Shown: positions 53,246 to 62,093 of the stretch, in pieces
Position numbering within the stretch: the first letter of the stretch is position 1
How the letters are laid out: the number at the start of each line of letters is the position of its first letter
From: Citrobacter europaeus
GTDB lineage: Bacteria; Pseudomonadota; Gammaproteobacteria; Enterobacterales; Enterobacteriaceae
Reading direction: 5' to 3'
Assembly: GCA_020099315.1 (NCBI GenBank)
Contig: CP083650.1
Location: 2,108,001-2,172,000 of the forward strand
DNA: 64,000 nucleotides
Position numbers and translations under genes: made by a program
Notes under the pieces: model-generated
What the model was told of the DNA's origin: nothing
What the model saw: the letters and a program-made list of their open reading frames with translations, nothing else
Database searches by the model: none

Positions 53246-53989
53246 TTATTGGCGAATCAGCATGTACAGGCGGAACAAATAGATCAGCAACACGGCGGAG
53301 ATCATATTGCTCAGCGTATTCGCCAATACCGCGCCTACATTTGGCGTAAGTACCGCAAAACTTGGCGCAAAAAGCAACAGCAGAGTTTTTGCCAGCAGCC
53401 AACCGATCACTGCTGGCGCAACCAGGCGCATATTCGACCATGCCAGGCGCATACTGTTGCGCATAGCGGCAAAGACACCCATTTTGTCCTGTACCAACAT
53501 CACCGGTGCGAGCGCCAGCAGGATGGCCAGCAGAATACCCGGCACCACAACCAGCATAATACCGATTTGCACCAGCAGAGTAGTCAGAAAAATCAGAATA
53601 AACAGCTTAGGCAGAACCGGCGCGCTGGCACCGATGGCGCGTAATGCGCTGACCCGATGACCGGCTGAAATCAGTTGAATCATCAGGATGACACCCCCGG
53701 CGAGGATGGCATTACCAATCAAGCCGGAAAACGTCGACGCCGCGGAAGCGCGTAGCAAAATTTGCTGTTGCTCCGGGGTCATGTTCTGTACCAGATCGAA
53801 CAAGCCCACGCTGCTGGTTAACTGATCGCCTTCACTGAGTTGCGCAATTTGTGCGTCGGTGGGAGAAAAGGCATGCCCTAACACCACTGTGATAAACGCG
53901 CACAACAACGATACCAGCAAGATGGTAATGAATTGATTACGGAAAAAGTTTCCCGTGTCACGGTAAACGGATTTCGCCGTGATAGACAT
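53246..53989 (-). CDS. yciC: UPF0259 membrane protein YciC
   Basis: A 247-residue membrane protein with about six hydrophobic helices (for example ITILLVSLLCAFITVVLG near 20-37 and MLVVVPGILLAILLALAPVML near 145-165). Start MSITAKSVYR was chosen from E. coli and the GGAGAG just upstream; 66 more codons are open upstream but not conserved. Function is not established. Confidence 0.94.
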   Translation of the reverse strand: MSITAKSVYRDTGNFFRNQFITILLVSLLCAFITVVLGHAFSPTDAQIAQLSEGDQLTSSVGLFDLVQNMTPEQQQILLRASAASTFSGLIGNAILAGGVILMIQLISAGHRVSALRAIGASAPVLPKLFILIFLTTLLVQIGIMLVVVPGILLAILLALAPVMLVQDKMGVFAAMRNSMRLAWSNMRLVAPAVIGWLLAKTLLLLFAPSFAVLTPNVGAVLANTLSNMISAVLLIYLFRLYMLIRQ

Positions 53990-54387
53990 GCACTCTCCTT
54001 GAGTTTTGCAGGTGTTCATTTGCGGGCAATTGTACCCTGGATAACTCCACAGTGGCAGCATCGCGCGATGTATGGAAAAGCATATCTTTGTAAAGCCCCG
54101 GTAATTTTTGGCTATGACTTCAGCGTCATGCAAGAACGTTGGTTGTTCTCTGCGCATCACGGACAAATAACCATCGCCATCCGGCAACGCAGGTCAGTTA
54201 TTTGCGCGGTGAAAATATATCAAAATTGATCTGAATTAAGTTAACCAGGATTTTGAATGCAAGTTCTAACTTAATCTGGATCAATAAATGTTAAATTATC
54301 AAAGTCAATGTGATCCAGGTTAGATCACTTATTACTCCAATGTGGGTATATTCGTTCCGCTTTTATAACCATAACGATGGAGCGGAC
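53990..54387 (+). promoter_or_regulatory. yciC-ompW control region with two FNR-type boxes
   Basis: No gene is visible in 398 bp. Two FNR-like inverted repeats, each with one mismatch to TTGAT-N4-ATCAA, lie at 54226-54239 (TTGAT-CTGA-ATTAA) and 54271-54284 (TTAAT-CTGG-ATCAA), 45 bp apart. A -10 TATATT at 54347-54352 puts the start near 54359, so the boxes centre close to -81.5 and -126.5, as I recall for E. coli ompW. RBS GATGGAGCG is at 54376-54384. Confidence 0.7.
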
Positions 54388-55026
54388 ATGAAAAAATTAA
54401 CAGTTGCAGCATTGGCTTTAACAACTCTTCTCTCTGGCAACGCATTTGCGCATGAGGCCGGAGAATTCTTTATTCGTGCAGGTTCTGCCACCGTCAGACC
54501 GACGGAAGGCGCGGGGGGTACGCTGGGAAGCCTGGGTGGCTTTAATGTCAGCAATAACACGCAGTTGGGTCTGACATTCACCTATATGGCAACCGACAAT
54601 ATCGGTGTTGAATTACTGGCAGCCACGCCGTTCCGCCATAAAATTGGCACTGCCGCAACGGGTGACATTGCTACCGTCCACCATTTACCGCCGACCTTAA
54701 TGGCACAGTGGTATTTCGGTGATTCCAGCAGCAAACTGCGTCCTTACGTGGGTGTCGGTGTGAACTACACGACCTTCTTTGACGAAGGTTTTAACGATAA
54801 CGGCAAACAAACTGGGTTATCTGACCTGAGCCTGAAAGATTCCTGGGGCGCGGCAGGGCAAGTGGGTATGGACTATCTGATTAACCGCGACTGGTTGATT
54901 AACATGTCGGTCTGGTACATGGATATCGATACCACCGCGAGCTACAAACTGGCTGGCGCGCAGCAGCATGACAGCGTACGCCTCGATCCGTGGGTGTTTA
55001 TGTTCTCTGCGGGTTATCGCTTCTAA
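54388..55026 (+). CDS. ompW: Outer-membrane protein OmpW
   Basis: OmpW is an eight-stranded beta-barrel with a hydrophobic channel, the colicin S4 receptor, induced under anaerobic conditions. The 212-residue protein has a Sec signal (KKLTVAALALTTLLSGNAFA, cleavage before HEAGEFF near residue 22) and ends in the outer-membrane signature aromatic residue (SAGYRF). Length equals E. coli. It is divergent from yciC. Confidence 0.97.
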   Translation: MKKLTVAALALTTLLSGNAFAHEAGEFFIRAGSATVRPTEGAGGTLGSLGGFNVSNNTQLGLTFTYMATDNIGVELLAATPFRHKIGTAATGDIATVHHLPPTLMAQWYFGDSSSKLRPYVGVGVNYTTFFDEGFNDNGKQTGLSDLSLKDSWGAAGQVGMDYLINRDWLINMSVWYMDIDTTASYKLAGAQQHDSVRLDPWVFMFSAGYRF

Positions 55027-55048
55027 GTCCGTGATTAAAATGCTGAAA

Positions 55049-55077
55049 GGCTGATCGCTCCACGGTCAGCTTTTTTT
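55049..55077 (+). terminator. ompW terminator
   Basis: GGCTGATC pairs with GGTCAGC (one G-T wobble) around GCTCCAC, followed by seven T, 23 bp past the ompW stop. Confidence 0.88.
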
Positions 55078-55159
55078 ATTGCCCATTTATTTCTTCCAGC
55101 CACTCTCCCCGTCGATGTAATGCTACTCTTTAAGCAAACTGGCTTTGAGGGCATTCACA

Positions 55160-55435
55160 ATGATGTTGACTCGCCACCTGCTACAACAAAAAATCACGCT
55201 TCTGGAACCATTCACCGAAGATCAAACGGCAGCGTTTGCCGTGAGTGCCGCGCGTGAATTACTGATTTACATGGATAAAATTGAGACACTGGAAAAACGT
55301 ATTGCGACTCCGGTTACACTACCTTTTTGCAGCGCAAGTCCGGTTTGTGAGATAGAAGCGGGCTACGCCGCAGGCGTGAGCGATTGTCGTGAGGCCATTC
55401 GTCGGGCAGGATATCCGATTGAGGGCGATGATTAG
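55160..55435 (+). CDS. Small protein of unknown function
   Basis: A 91-residue protein I do not recognise. It starts MMLTRHLLQQ; ATG 55160 follows GAGGG (55147-55151) at eight bases, whereas the longer frame starts at a TTG. It appears helical: a central DKIETLEKRI segment (near 42-51) could form a short coiled coil; three cysteines lie at about residues 61, 67 and 79, and the tail EAGYAAGVSDCREAIRRAG is strongly helical. No signal peptide or membrane helix. It lies between ompW and the GGDEF gene where E. coli has yciEFG. Confidence 0.65.
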   Translation: MMLTRHLLQQKITLLEPFTEDQTAAFAVSAARELLIYMDKIETLEKRIATPVTLPFCSASPVCEIEAGYAAGVSDCREAIRRAGYPIEGDD

Positions 55436-55620
55436 TTTGCATTTATGTTAACAAAGATGTGCTTTTATTGTATAAATCTGTAACTTTAGCTCGCATAACA
55501 GCGGACTTCTAACTCATCAGCTTAGGGAAGGTCACTATTCTCAATCAACGTACAGCGCAGTTATGCAACAACATAAACGGGTAACCGGTTTGGCAATATG
55601 TTAACTATCAGGGTGGACTC

Positions 55621-57093
55621 GTGAAGATTGTGCAGGACAAGCTCAGAAACAGGCAGGCACTGCTGGTATCAGGGCTCATTACGTTGATATTTACCTCATT
55701 GTTTCTGTTTATTATTTATGAGCAGCGGATGGCTGCAGCCAGCGAAGGTGTTAACCGCCTGCAAGCGCGTATGATGGACATTTTTAACGATAACGAGCTG
55801 ATCGCCGATGCGATTGGTGAGCGCTATCACCATATCAAAACGGGTGAACAATGCGGCGATATTTCACAATTTGTTCCCCGCTTTGAAAATGAATGGGGAA
55901 TTAACGCCGACCCAAAGCGGCTGCATTCGGCGACGGGGACAATGGTTGCCCAGCAAATCGGTCACAACGCGCTGTGTATGTATACGGCGGCGGAGTTTAT
56001 TCGCGGCATGGTCAATGAGCTGAACCCAGGCAGCTTCGATGCACATCGTTATATTATTGCCAAAAATTCAGATTATTTTTACTGGTTTATGGCTTCCGAT
56101 TCGCGCAATTTCAGTTTCTCTAATTCTGAAATGGCGCGGGATATCACCAACTTTTTCTATCCGCCGGTCGATTTCTATACCCGACTGCTGCAGAAAAATG
56201 TCAAAAACAAAGCCCTTAGTTCCACGAACTTTTATACCGATAAAATTACCGGTGAAAAAGCTTACAGCGTGGTGAGCTATATCTACGATCTGTCTGGTAA
56301 AGAGATATCAGACCAAATTGTGGCCTATCTGGTCTATGACCATTCAAAGCCAGAATTGCAGGAAGCGTTGGCTCAGGCCTTTGACGACCAAATTCCACCG
56401 GAGCTGAATGTGGAGTTGGTGAATTTAACCAATAATGAGAGTCTCTGCTTATCCGGTAAATGTAACGGTCAATCCCGCTTTATGGTGCGCAATTTTTCGG
56501 AGAAATATGCACTGCACTATTCGCTTTCATTAGGCCGTTTTATGGCGCGCGACCCGCATGCAGGAATCGTTATGCTGCTGGCGCCGTTCTTTTTTATCAT
56601 CATTAGTTTCTCGTTAAAGTCATGGCTGAACGAAAGCGATCTTAAAGTTTATATTGATACGCTGACCGGCTGTTTTAATCGTCGAATTCTCGACATCATT
56701 AAGCGCCGTGATTTATCACACTGTTCGGTGGTGCTACTGGACTGCAATAAGTTTAAGGCCGTTAATGATACCTGGGGCCATGCGGCGGGCGATCGTGCGC
56801 TGCAAATTATTGCCAACAGGATGTTGTCAAACACCCGCACCAGCCACGATATTGTGATCCGTACTGGCGGGGATGAATTTATGATCCTGCTGTTTCGCTC
56901 GCAGGCTAATGACGCCTTCGCGATCGCGCAACGTATTAGCGGGCAGGTGACCAGCCATGTGTTTGTGGTGGACGGCCATACCGTGCCATTGTCAGTCTCG
57001 TGGGGGATTGCAGAGGTGAACGGCGAATTGGATGTGGCGATTCAGAATGCGGATAACGCCATGTATAAAATGAAGCACAAGAAAGAGGGATAA
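55621..57093 (+). CDS. Membrane-bound diguanylate cyclase with periplasmic sensor domain
   Basis: A 490-residue GGDEF protein expected to make the second messenger cyclic di-GMP. Transmembrane helices at about 12-33 and 313-332 enclose a 280-residue periplasmic domain with four cysteines (C78, C119, C276, C281) that could form disulfides. The catalytic domain has DCNKFKAVNDTWGHAAGD near 374-391 and an intact GGDEF at 416-420; the inhibitory RxxD site five residues before it reads TSHD, so canonical feedback inhibition is probably lost. The layout resembles DgcJ, but the periplasmic sequence does not. GTG start after GGGTGG. No EAL domain. Confidence 0.9.
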   Translation: MKIVQDKLRNRQALLVSGLITLIFTSLFLFIIYEQRMAAASEGVNRLQARMMDIFNDNELIADAIGERYHHIKTGEQCGDISQFVPRFENEWGINADPKRLHSATGTMVAQQIGHNALCMYTAAEFIRGMVNELNPGSFDAHRYIIAKNSDYFYWFMASDSRNFSFSNSEMARDITNFFYPPVDFYTRLLQKNVKNKALSSTNFYTDKITGEKAYSVVSYIYDLSGKEISDQIVAYLVYDHSKPELQEALAQAFDDQIPPELNVELVNLTNNESLCLSGKCNGQSRFMVRNFSEKYALHYSLSLGRFMARDPHAGIVMLLAPFFFIIISFSLKSWLNESDLKVYIDTLTGCFNRRILDIIKRRDLSHCSVVLLDCNKFKAVNDTWGHAAGDRALQIIANRMLSNTRTSHDIVIRTGGDEFMILLFRSQANDAFAIAQRISGQVTSHVFVVDGHTVPLSVSWGIAEVNGELDVAIQNADNAMYKMKHKKEG

Positions 57094-57117
57094 AACCGCC
57101 AGAAGTTTCTGGCGGTT
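57094..57117. terminator. Bidirectional terminator between the GGDEF gene and trpA
   Basis: AACCGCCAGAA and TTCTGGCGGTT pair around GT. On the minus strand it is followed by TTATCC; it ends the trp operon nine bases beyond the trpA stop and also the GGDEF transcript. Confidence 0.8.
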
Positions 57118-57125
57118 GATGTAGC

Positions 57126-57932
57126 TTACTGGTGGGTGGCGGCTTTCATCGCGCTGACAAAAGCGTTCAGCTCAGCCAGCATTTGTTCTGGTACCGCAAC
57201 ATTCTTCTCAATGATTTTCACAATCGCCGAGCCGGAAATTGCGCCAGCAGCGCCGGCTTCAATAGCACCGGCGACCTGTTCAGGCGCAGAGATACCGAAC
57301 CCCTGTAAAGAAGGCGGCGCATCATATTCTTTCAATTTTTCGACCAGGTGATGCAGCGGTAACGCCGCACGATTTTCCGCACCGGTAACACCTGCACGCG
57401 AAAGCAGGTAGGTATAGCCGCGACCGTAAGAGGCAATCTGGCGCAGCAGTTCTTCATCGGCGTTCGGCGGACAGATAAAAATAGGTGCGATGTTGTGGCG
57501 CAGTGCCGCAGCTCTGAATGGCGCGGATTCCTCAACGGGAACATCGGCTACAAGCACCGAATCCACACCTACTTTTTCGCACTGGGCGTAAAACTCGTCG
57601 ATGCCCTTACTGAACACCAGGTTGGCATACATCAGCAACCCAATGGGAATAGTTGGGTGCTTCTGGCGAATCAGCGCCAGCATTTCAAAGCATTGCGACG
57701 GCGTAACGCCGGCGGCAAACGCACGCAGGGTGGCTTCCTGAATCGTTGGACCGTCAGCCAGCGGATCGGAGAACGGAATACCGAGCTCGAGGGCATCGGC
57801 ACCGGCTTCAATCAGCGTATCAATGATTTTCAGTGACTGCTCAACGGACGGATCGCCCAGGGTTACGAAGGGGACAAAAGCACCTTCTTTGCGGTCCTTC
57901 AGCTGTGCAAACAGGTTTTCGTAACGTTCCAT
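57126..57932 (-). CDS. trpA: Tryptophan synthase alpha chain
   Basis: TrpA cleaves indole-3-glycerol phosphate to indole, which is channelled to TrpB. The 268-residue TIM barrel has the catalytic Glu in DALELGIPFSDP (near 49) and Asp in the same block (near 60), and the flexible loop after SRAGVTG near 180. Its ATG overlaps the trpB stop by one base. Last gene of the operon. Confidence 0.98.
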   Translation of the reverse strand: MERYENLFAQLKDRKEGAFVPFVTLGDPSVEQSLKIIDTLIEAGADALELGIPFSDPLADGPTIQEATLRAFAAGVTPSQCFEMLALIRQKHPTIPIGLLMYANLVFSKGIDEFYAQCEKVGVDSVLVADVPVEESAPFRAAALRHNIAPIFICPPNADEELLRQIASYGRGYTYLLSRAGVTGAENRAALPLHHLVEKLKEYDAPPSLQGFGISAPEQVAGAIEAGAAGAISGSAIVKIIEKNVAVPEQMLAELNAFVSAMKAATHQ

Positions 57933-59125
57933 CAGATTTCCCCTCGCGCTTTCAGAATATCGTGTACGGTGAAAATGTCTTTGTCGCCGCGACCGGAGAG
58001 ATTAACCACCAGTAGCTGCTCTTTTTCCGGGTTTTCACGCATCATTTTCAATGCGTGCGCCAGGGCATGGGAGGACTCCAGTGCCGGAATAATCCCCTCG
58101 TGCAGACACAGCGTTTTGAAGGCTTCCAGCGCTTCATCGTCGGTGATCGAAACATAATCGGCGCGACCAATGCTGTTCAGATACGCATGCTGTGGTCCGA
58201 CTGACGGGAAGTCCAGCCCCGCAGATACAGAGTAAGACTCTTCAATCTGTCCTTCTTCGGTCTGCATCATGGGGGACTTCATGCCGAAGTAAATCCCGAC
58301 ACGGCCATGTTTCAATGGCGCGCCATGTTCCCCGGACTCAATCCCGTGACCGCCTGGCTCTACACCAATCAGACCGACGCTGGCTTCATTAATAAAGTCG
58401 GCGAACATACCGATAGCGTTAGAACCGCCGCCCACGCAGGCGATAACGGCGTCCGGCAGGCGCCCCTCTTTTTCGAGGATCTGTGCTTTGGTTTCTTCAC
58501 CGATCATGCGCTGGAATTCACGAACAATGGTCGGGAAGGGGTGCGGACCTGCCGCCGTACCGAGCATATAGTGCGCGGTATCGTAGCTGCCAGACCAGTC
58601 GCGCAGCGCTTCGTTACAGGCATCTTTCAGCGTTGCGGAACCGCTGTGAACCGGGATGACTTCAGCACCCATAAGACGCATACGGAAAACGTTAGGCGAC
58701 TGGCGTTCAACGTCTTTCGCACCCATATAAATACGGCATTTCAACCCCAGCAGTGCGCTGGCGAGAGCTGATGCAACACCGTGCTGACCCGCGCCGGTTT
58801 CGGCGATGATCTCTGTTTTACCCATACGCTTCGCCAGCAACGCCTGGCCCAGCACCTGGTTGGTTTTGTGCGCGCCGCCGTGCAGTAAATCTTCACGTTT
58901 GAGATACAGCGTCGTGTTGGTGCCTTGAGTAATGTTCTGGCACTTGGTCAGTGCGGTTGGGCGACCAGCATAGTTTTTCAGCAGGTCTGTAAACTGCGCC
59001 TGAAATTCAGGATCTTTTTGCGCGCTGACAAAAGCTTCTTCCAGCTGGCGCAGGGCAGGCATCAGAATCTGTGGCACATACATACCGCCAAATTCACCAA
59101 AATATGGATTGAGTAATGTTGTCAT
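57932..59125 (-). CDS. trpB: Tryptophan synthase beta chain
   Basis: TrpB joins indole and serine to make tryptophan. The 397-residue PLP enzyme has the cofactor lysine in LLHGGAHKTNQ (Lys near 87), the phosphate-binding GGGSNAIG (near 232-239) and E109-type region AETGAGQHGVA. The start at MTTLLNPYFG gives the E. coli length; 19 open codons upstream lie in the trpC-trpB gap. RBS AAGGAAAAGG on the minus strand. Confidence 0.98.
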   Translation of the reverse strand: MTTLLNPYFGEFGGMYVPQILMPALRQLEEAFVSAQKDPEFQAQFTDLLKNYAGRPTALTKCQNITQGTNTTLYLKREDLLHGGAHKTNQVLGQALLAKRMGKTEIIAETGAGQHGVASALASALLGLKCRIYMGAKDVERQSPNVFRMRLMGAEVIPVHSGSATLKDACNEALRDWSGSYDTAHYMLGTAAGPHPFPTIVREFQRMIGEETKAQILEKEGRLPDAVIACVGGGSNAIGMFADFINEASVGLIGVEPGGHGIESGEHGAPLKHGRVGIYFGMKSPMMQTEEGQIEESYSVSAGLDFPSVGPQHAYLNSIGRADYVSITDDEALEAFKTLCLHEGIIPALESSHALAHALKMMRENPEKEQLLVVNLSGRGDKDIFTVHDILKARGEI

Positions 59126-59135
59126 GTCCTTTTCC

Positions 59136-60497
59136 TTAATATGCGCGCAGCGTCTGAAAGACCGAAGCCAAAAGACGTGCATCCTTGATGCCCGGCTGTG
59201 ACTCTACGCCAGAATTGAAATCGAGACCGGCACAGCCGGCTTTTGCCGCGTCAACGCAGTTATCTGCGCCGAGTCCGCCAGCCAGTAAAACGTTATCCAG
59301 CGATTGTCCGCCTAAAAGTGACCAGTCGAAGCGTTGACCGCTGCCGCCCTGACCATTGTCGAATACGTATTTATCGACATGCTGATAATCACGGGCTGGC
59401 AAGGTCTCGCTGACGCTCAGCGCCTTCCAGATTTGTACCTGCGCGGGTAGCGCATCGCGTAGTGCATCAATATAGATCTGGTCTTCACTACCATGCAGTT
59501 GCACGGCAGTGAGTCCCAAAGCAGCCGCTATTTCACGCACGTCGCTAATCTCTGTGTTGCGAAACACCCCGACGTATTGCAGCGGCGCGCCGGTCATGAC
59601 CTCTCGCGCCTGTTCAACGCCGATCGCGCGCGGCGATGTGGGCACAAAAATCAAGCCACCGTAAATGGCGCCCGCTTCGTATGCCGCGTTTGCATCCTGA
59701 GCCCGGGTTAAACCGCAGACTTTATTCTCGCCAAGGAGTACGCGACGTACGGCGGCATGCAGATCATCGTGCGACATCAGCGCGGAGCCAATCAGAAAAC
59801 CGTTGGCGAAGTGGCTGAGCTCGCGCACCTGACCATAGGTATTGATGCCGGACTCGCTGATGACGGTTACGCCATGACCCAGTCGCGGCGCCAACTGGCG
59901 GGTGCGATTCAGGTCAATCGACAGATCGCGTAAATCACGGTTATTGATACCAACGACTTTGGCGCCCAGAGCGATAGCACGCTCCAGCTCTTCTTCGTTA
60001 CTGACTTCGGTCAGTACGCCCATTTTCAGGCTATGGGCGACGGCGGCGAGTTGACGGTATTGCTCATCATCAAGCACCGACAGCATCAGCAGACAGGCAT
60101 CCGCCTGGTAGAAACGTGCCAGGTAAATCTGGTATGGATCGATAATAAAATCCTTACACAGAATCGGCTGCGGTGCGATCCGGCTGACGATGGGCAGGAA
60201 ATCAAAGCTCCCCTGGAAATATTTCTCATCGGTCAGGACGGAAATTGCGGAAGCATAATGTTTATATATCCCCGCAATCTGTGCCGGGTCAAAGTCATCG
60301 CGGATCACGCCTTTTGACGGAGACGCTTTTTTGCACTCCAGAATAAAGGCGGTGCGCGCACCCTGCAGCGCATCGTAGAAATCGCGAGAGCTGGGTTGAA
60401 CATCATTCTGAAAGCTGGCCAGCGGTTGTTGCTGTTTGCGGGCTTCTACCCAAATCGCCTTGTCTGCGACAATTTTCGCTAAAACGGTTTGCATCAT
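59136..60497 (-). CDS. trpC: Bifunctional indole-3-glycerol phosphate synthase / phosphoribosylanthranilate isomerase
   Basis: The N-terminal domain (about 1-255, FILECKKASPSKG near 50-62) closes the indole ring; the C-terminal domain (about 256-453, KVCGLTRAQDA near 255 and FDWSLLGG near 386) isomerises phosphoribosylanthranilate. At 453 residues the fusion equals E. coli TrpC. It directly abuts the trpD stop and lies ten bases before trpB. Confidence 0.98.
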   Translation of the reverse strand: MMQTVLAKIVADKAIWVEARKQQQPLASFQNDVQPSSRDFYDALQGARTAFILECKKASPSKGVIRDDFDPAQIAGIYKHYASAISVLTDEKYFQGSFDFLPIVSRIAPQPILCKDFIIDPYQIYLARFYQADACLLMLSVLDDEQYRQLAAVAHSLKMGVLTEVSNEEELERAIALGAKVVGINNRDLRDLSIDLNRTRQLAPRLGHGVTVISESGINTYGQVRELSHFANGFLIGSALMSHDDLHAAVRRVLLGENKVCGLTRAQDANAAYEAGAIYGGLIFVPTSPRAIGVEQAREVMTGAPLQYVGVFRNTEISDVREIAAALGLTAVQLHGSEDQIYIDALRDALPAQVQIWKALSVSETLPARDYQHVDKYVFDNGQGGSGQRFDWSLLGGQSLDNVLLAGGLGADNCVDAAKAGCAGLDFNSGVESQPGIKDARLLASVFQTLRAY

Positions 60498-62093
60498 TTA
60501 CCCTCTTGCTGCCAGTGCAGTGACGCGGTCATAGGCCGCACCGCTGCGCAGTACATTAATCACGGTTTGCGCATTGGCTTTTAAATCTTCTTCACCGTGC
60601 AGGCGCATTAACATGGCGACATTTGCGGCAACAGCAGCTTCATGAGCGGCTTCACCTTTACCTTGTAACAAGCGACTAAGAATGTCACGGTTTTCTTCCG
60701 GCGTGCCGCCCGCCAGCTGTTCCTGATGGTACGGCGTCAGGCCAAAGTCTTCTGCCGTCAGTTGATAACTCTTGATTTCGCCATCGTGCAGCTCTGCCAC
60801 AATGGTCGGCGCATGCAATGAAACCTCATCCATGCCGCCACTGTGCACTACGGCTGCCCGCTGATATCCCAATACGCGCAGCGTTTCGGCAATCGGCAGC
60901 ACCAGTTCCGGGCTGTATACGCCGATCAGCGCCAGCGGCGGATGCGCCGGGTTAATCAGTGGGCCGAGCACGTTAAAGAGCGTGCGGGTTTTCAACTGTT
61001 GGCGTACCGGCATGGCATGGCGAAATCCGGTGTGATATTTCGGCGCAAACAGGAAGCACACCCCGAGGTCGTCAAGCGCCTGACGGGATTTATCGGCGTT
61101 CATATCCAGATTGATACCAAATGCCGCTAACAGATCCGAAGAACCCGATTTGCTGGATACGCTACGGTTGCCGTGTTTGGCGACTTTCAATCCGCAAGCC
61201 GCCGCAACAAACGCGCTGGCGGTAGAAATATTGATACTGTTGCTGCCGTCGCCGCCGGTACCGACAATATCGGCAAACAGATAATCAGGACGCGGGAACG
61301 GAGCGGCGTTTTCCAGTAGCGCGGTTGCCGCACCGGCAATTTCATTCGGGTGTTCACCACGGATTTTCATGCTCACCAGTGCTGCAGCCAGTTGTTCCGG
61401 CTTCAGTTCACCGCGTACCACAGCAGAAAACAGCTGGTGGCTTTCCTGCTGAGACAACGTCTGAGCCTGATACAGTTTCTCCAGAATGGGTTGCAGCGTA
61501 TTGGTCTGTTCGAGCTTCTGTTGCGCCCAGGCCAGCGTTTGCTCCAGCAGACGCGCGCCCTGGGTAGTCAGAATGGATTCCGGATGGAACTGGAAGCCGC
61601 AGACGCGATCGGTGTCGTGACGCACCGCCATCACCATGCCGTTAAAGTGGGCGTTGATGGTCAATCCGGCGGGCACATTACTGCCAACCAGCGAATGGTA
61701 GCGCGCCACCGGCAGCGGATTTGCCAGACCGGCGAACATTGCCTGGCCGTCGTGTTCAATGCTGGACGCTTTGCCGTGCAGGATTTCGCCAGCCTGACCG
61801 ACATAACCACCATAGGCTTCAACAATCGCCTGATGCCCCAGACAAATGCCGATAATTGGCAGTTTGCCGCGCAGGCGGGTTAACAGCTCCGGCATGCAGC
61901 CGGCTTCGCTTGGCGCACCAGGACCCGGAGAGAGCATCAGCACCGGGTTTTTCATGGTTGCTAAGCGGTCAATTAACGTCTGGGCCGGAATATGGTTGCG
62001 GTAAATCACCACGTTGTGACCGTTAGTGCGCAGCTGATCTGCCAGGTTATAAGTAAAAGAGTCGATATTATCGAGCAGCAGAATGTCAGCCAT
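60498..62093 (-). CDS. trpD: Bifunctional anthranilate synthase glutamine amidotransferase / phosphoribosyltransferase
   Basis: A trpG-trpD fusion of 531 residues. The N-terminal glutaminase (about 1-195) has the catalytic triad in GICLGHQA (Cys near 84) and FQFHPESI (His near 170, Glu near 172). The C-terminal phosphoribosyltransferase (about 200-531) shows GTGGDGSNSINIST near 275-288. It overlaps the trpE stop by one base (TGATG type), the classic translational coupling of trpE and trpD. Confidence 0.98.
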   Translation of the reverse strand: MADILLLDNIDSFTYNLADQLRTNGHNVVIYRNHIPAQTLIDRLATMKNPVLMLSPGPGAPSEAGCMPELLTRLRGKLPIIGICLGHQAIVEAYGGYVGQAGEILHGKASSIEHDGQAMFAGLANPLPVARYHSLVGSNVPAGLTINAHFNGMVMAVRHDTDRVCGFQFHPESILTTQGARLLEQTLAWAQQKLEQTNTLQPILEKLYQAQTLSQQESHQLFSAVVRGELKPEQLAAALVSMKIRGEHPNEIAGAATALLENAAPFPRPDYLFADIVGTGGDGSNSINISTASAFVAAACGLKVAKHGNRSVSSKSGSSDLLAAFGINLDMNADKSRQALDDLGVCFLFAPKYHTGFRHAMPVRQQLKTRTLFNVLGPLINPAHPPLALIGVYSPELVLPIAETLRVLGYQRAAVVHSGGMDEVSLHAPTIVAELHDGEIKSYQLTAEDFGLTPYHQEQLAGGTPEENRDILSRLLQGKGEAAHEAAVAANVAMLMRLHGEEDLKANAQTVINVLRSGAAYDRVTALAARG

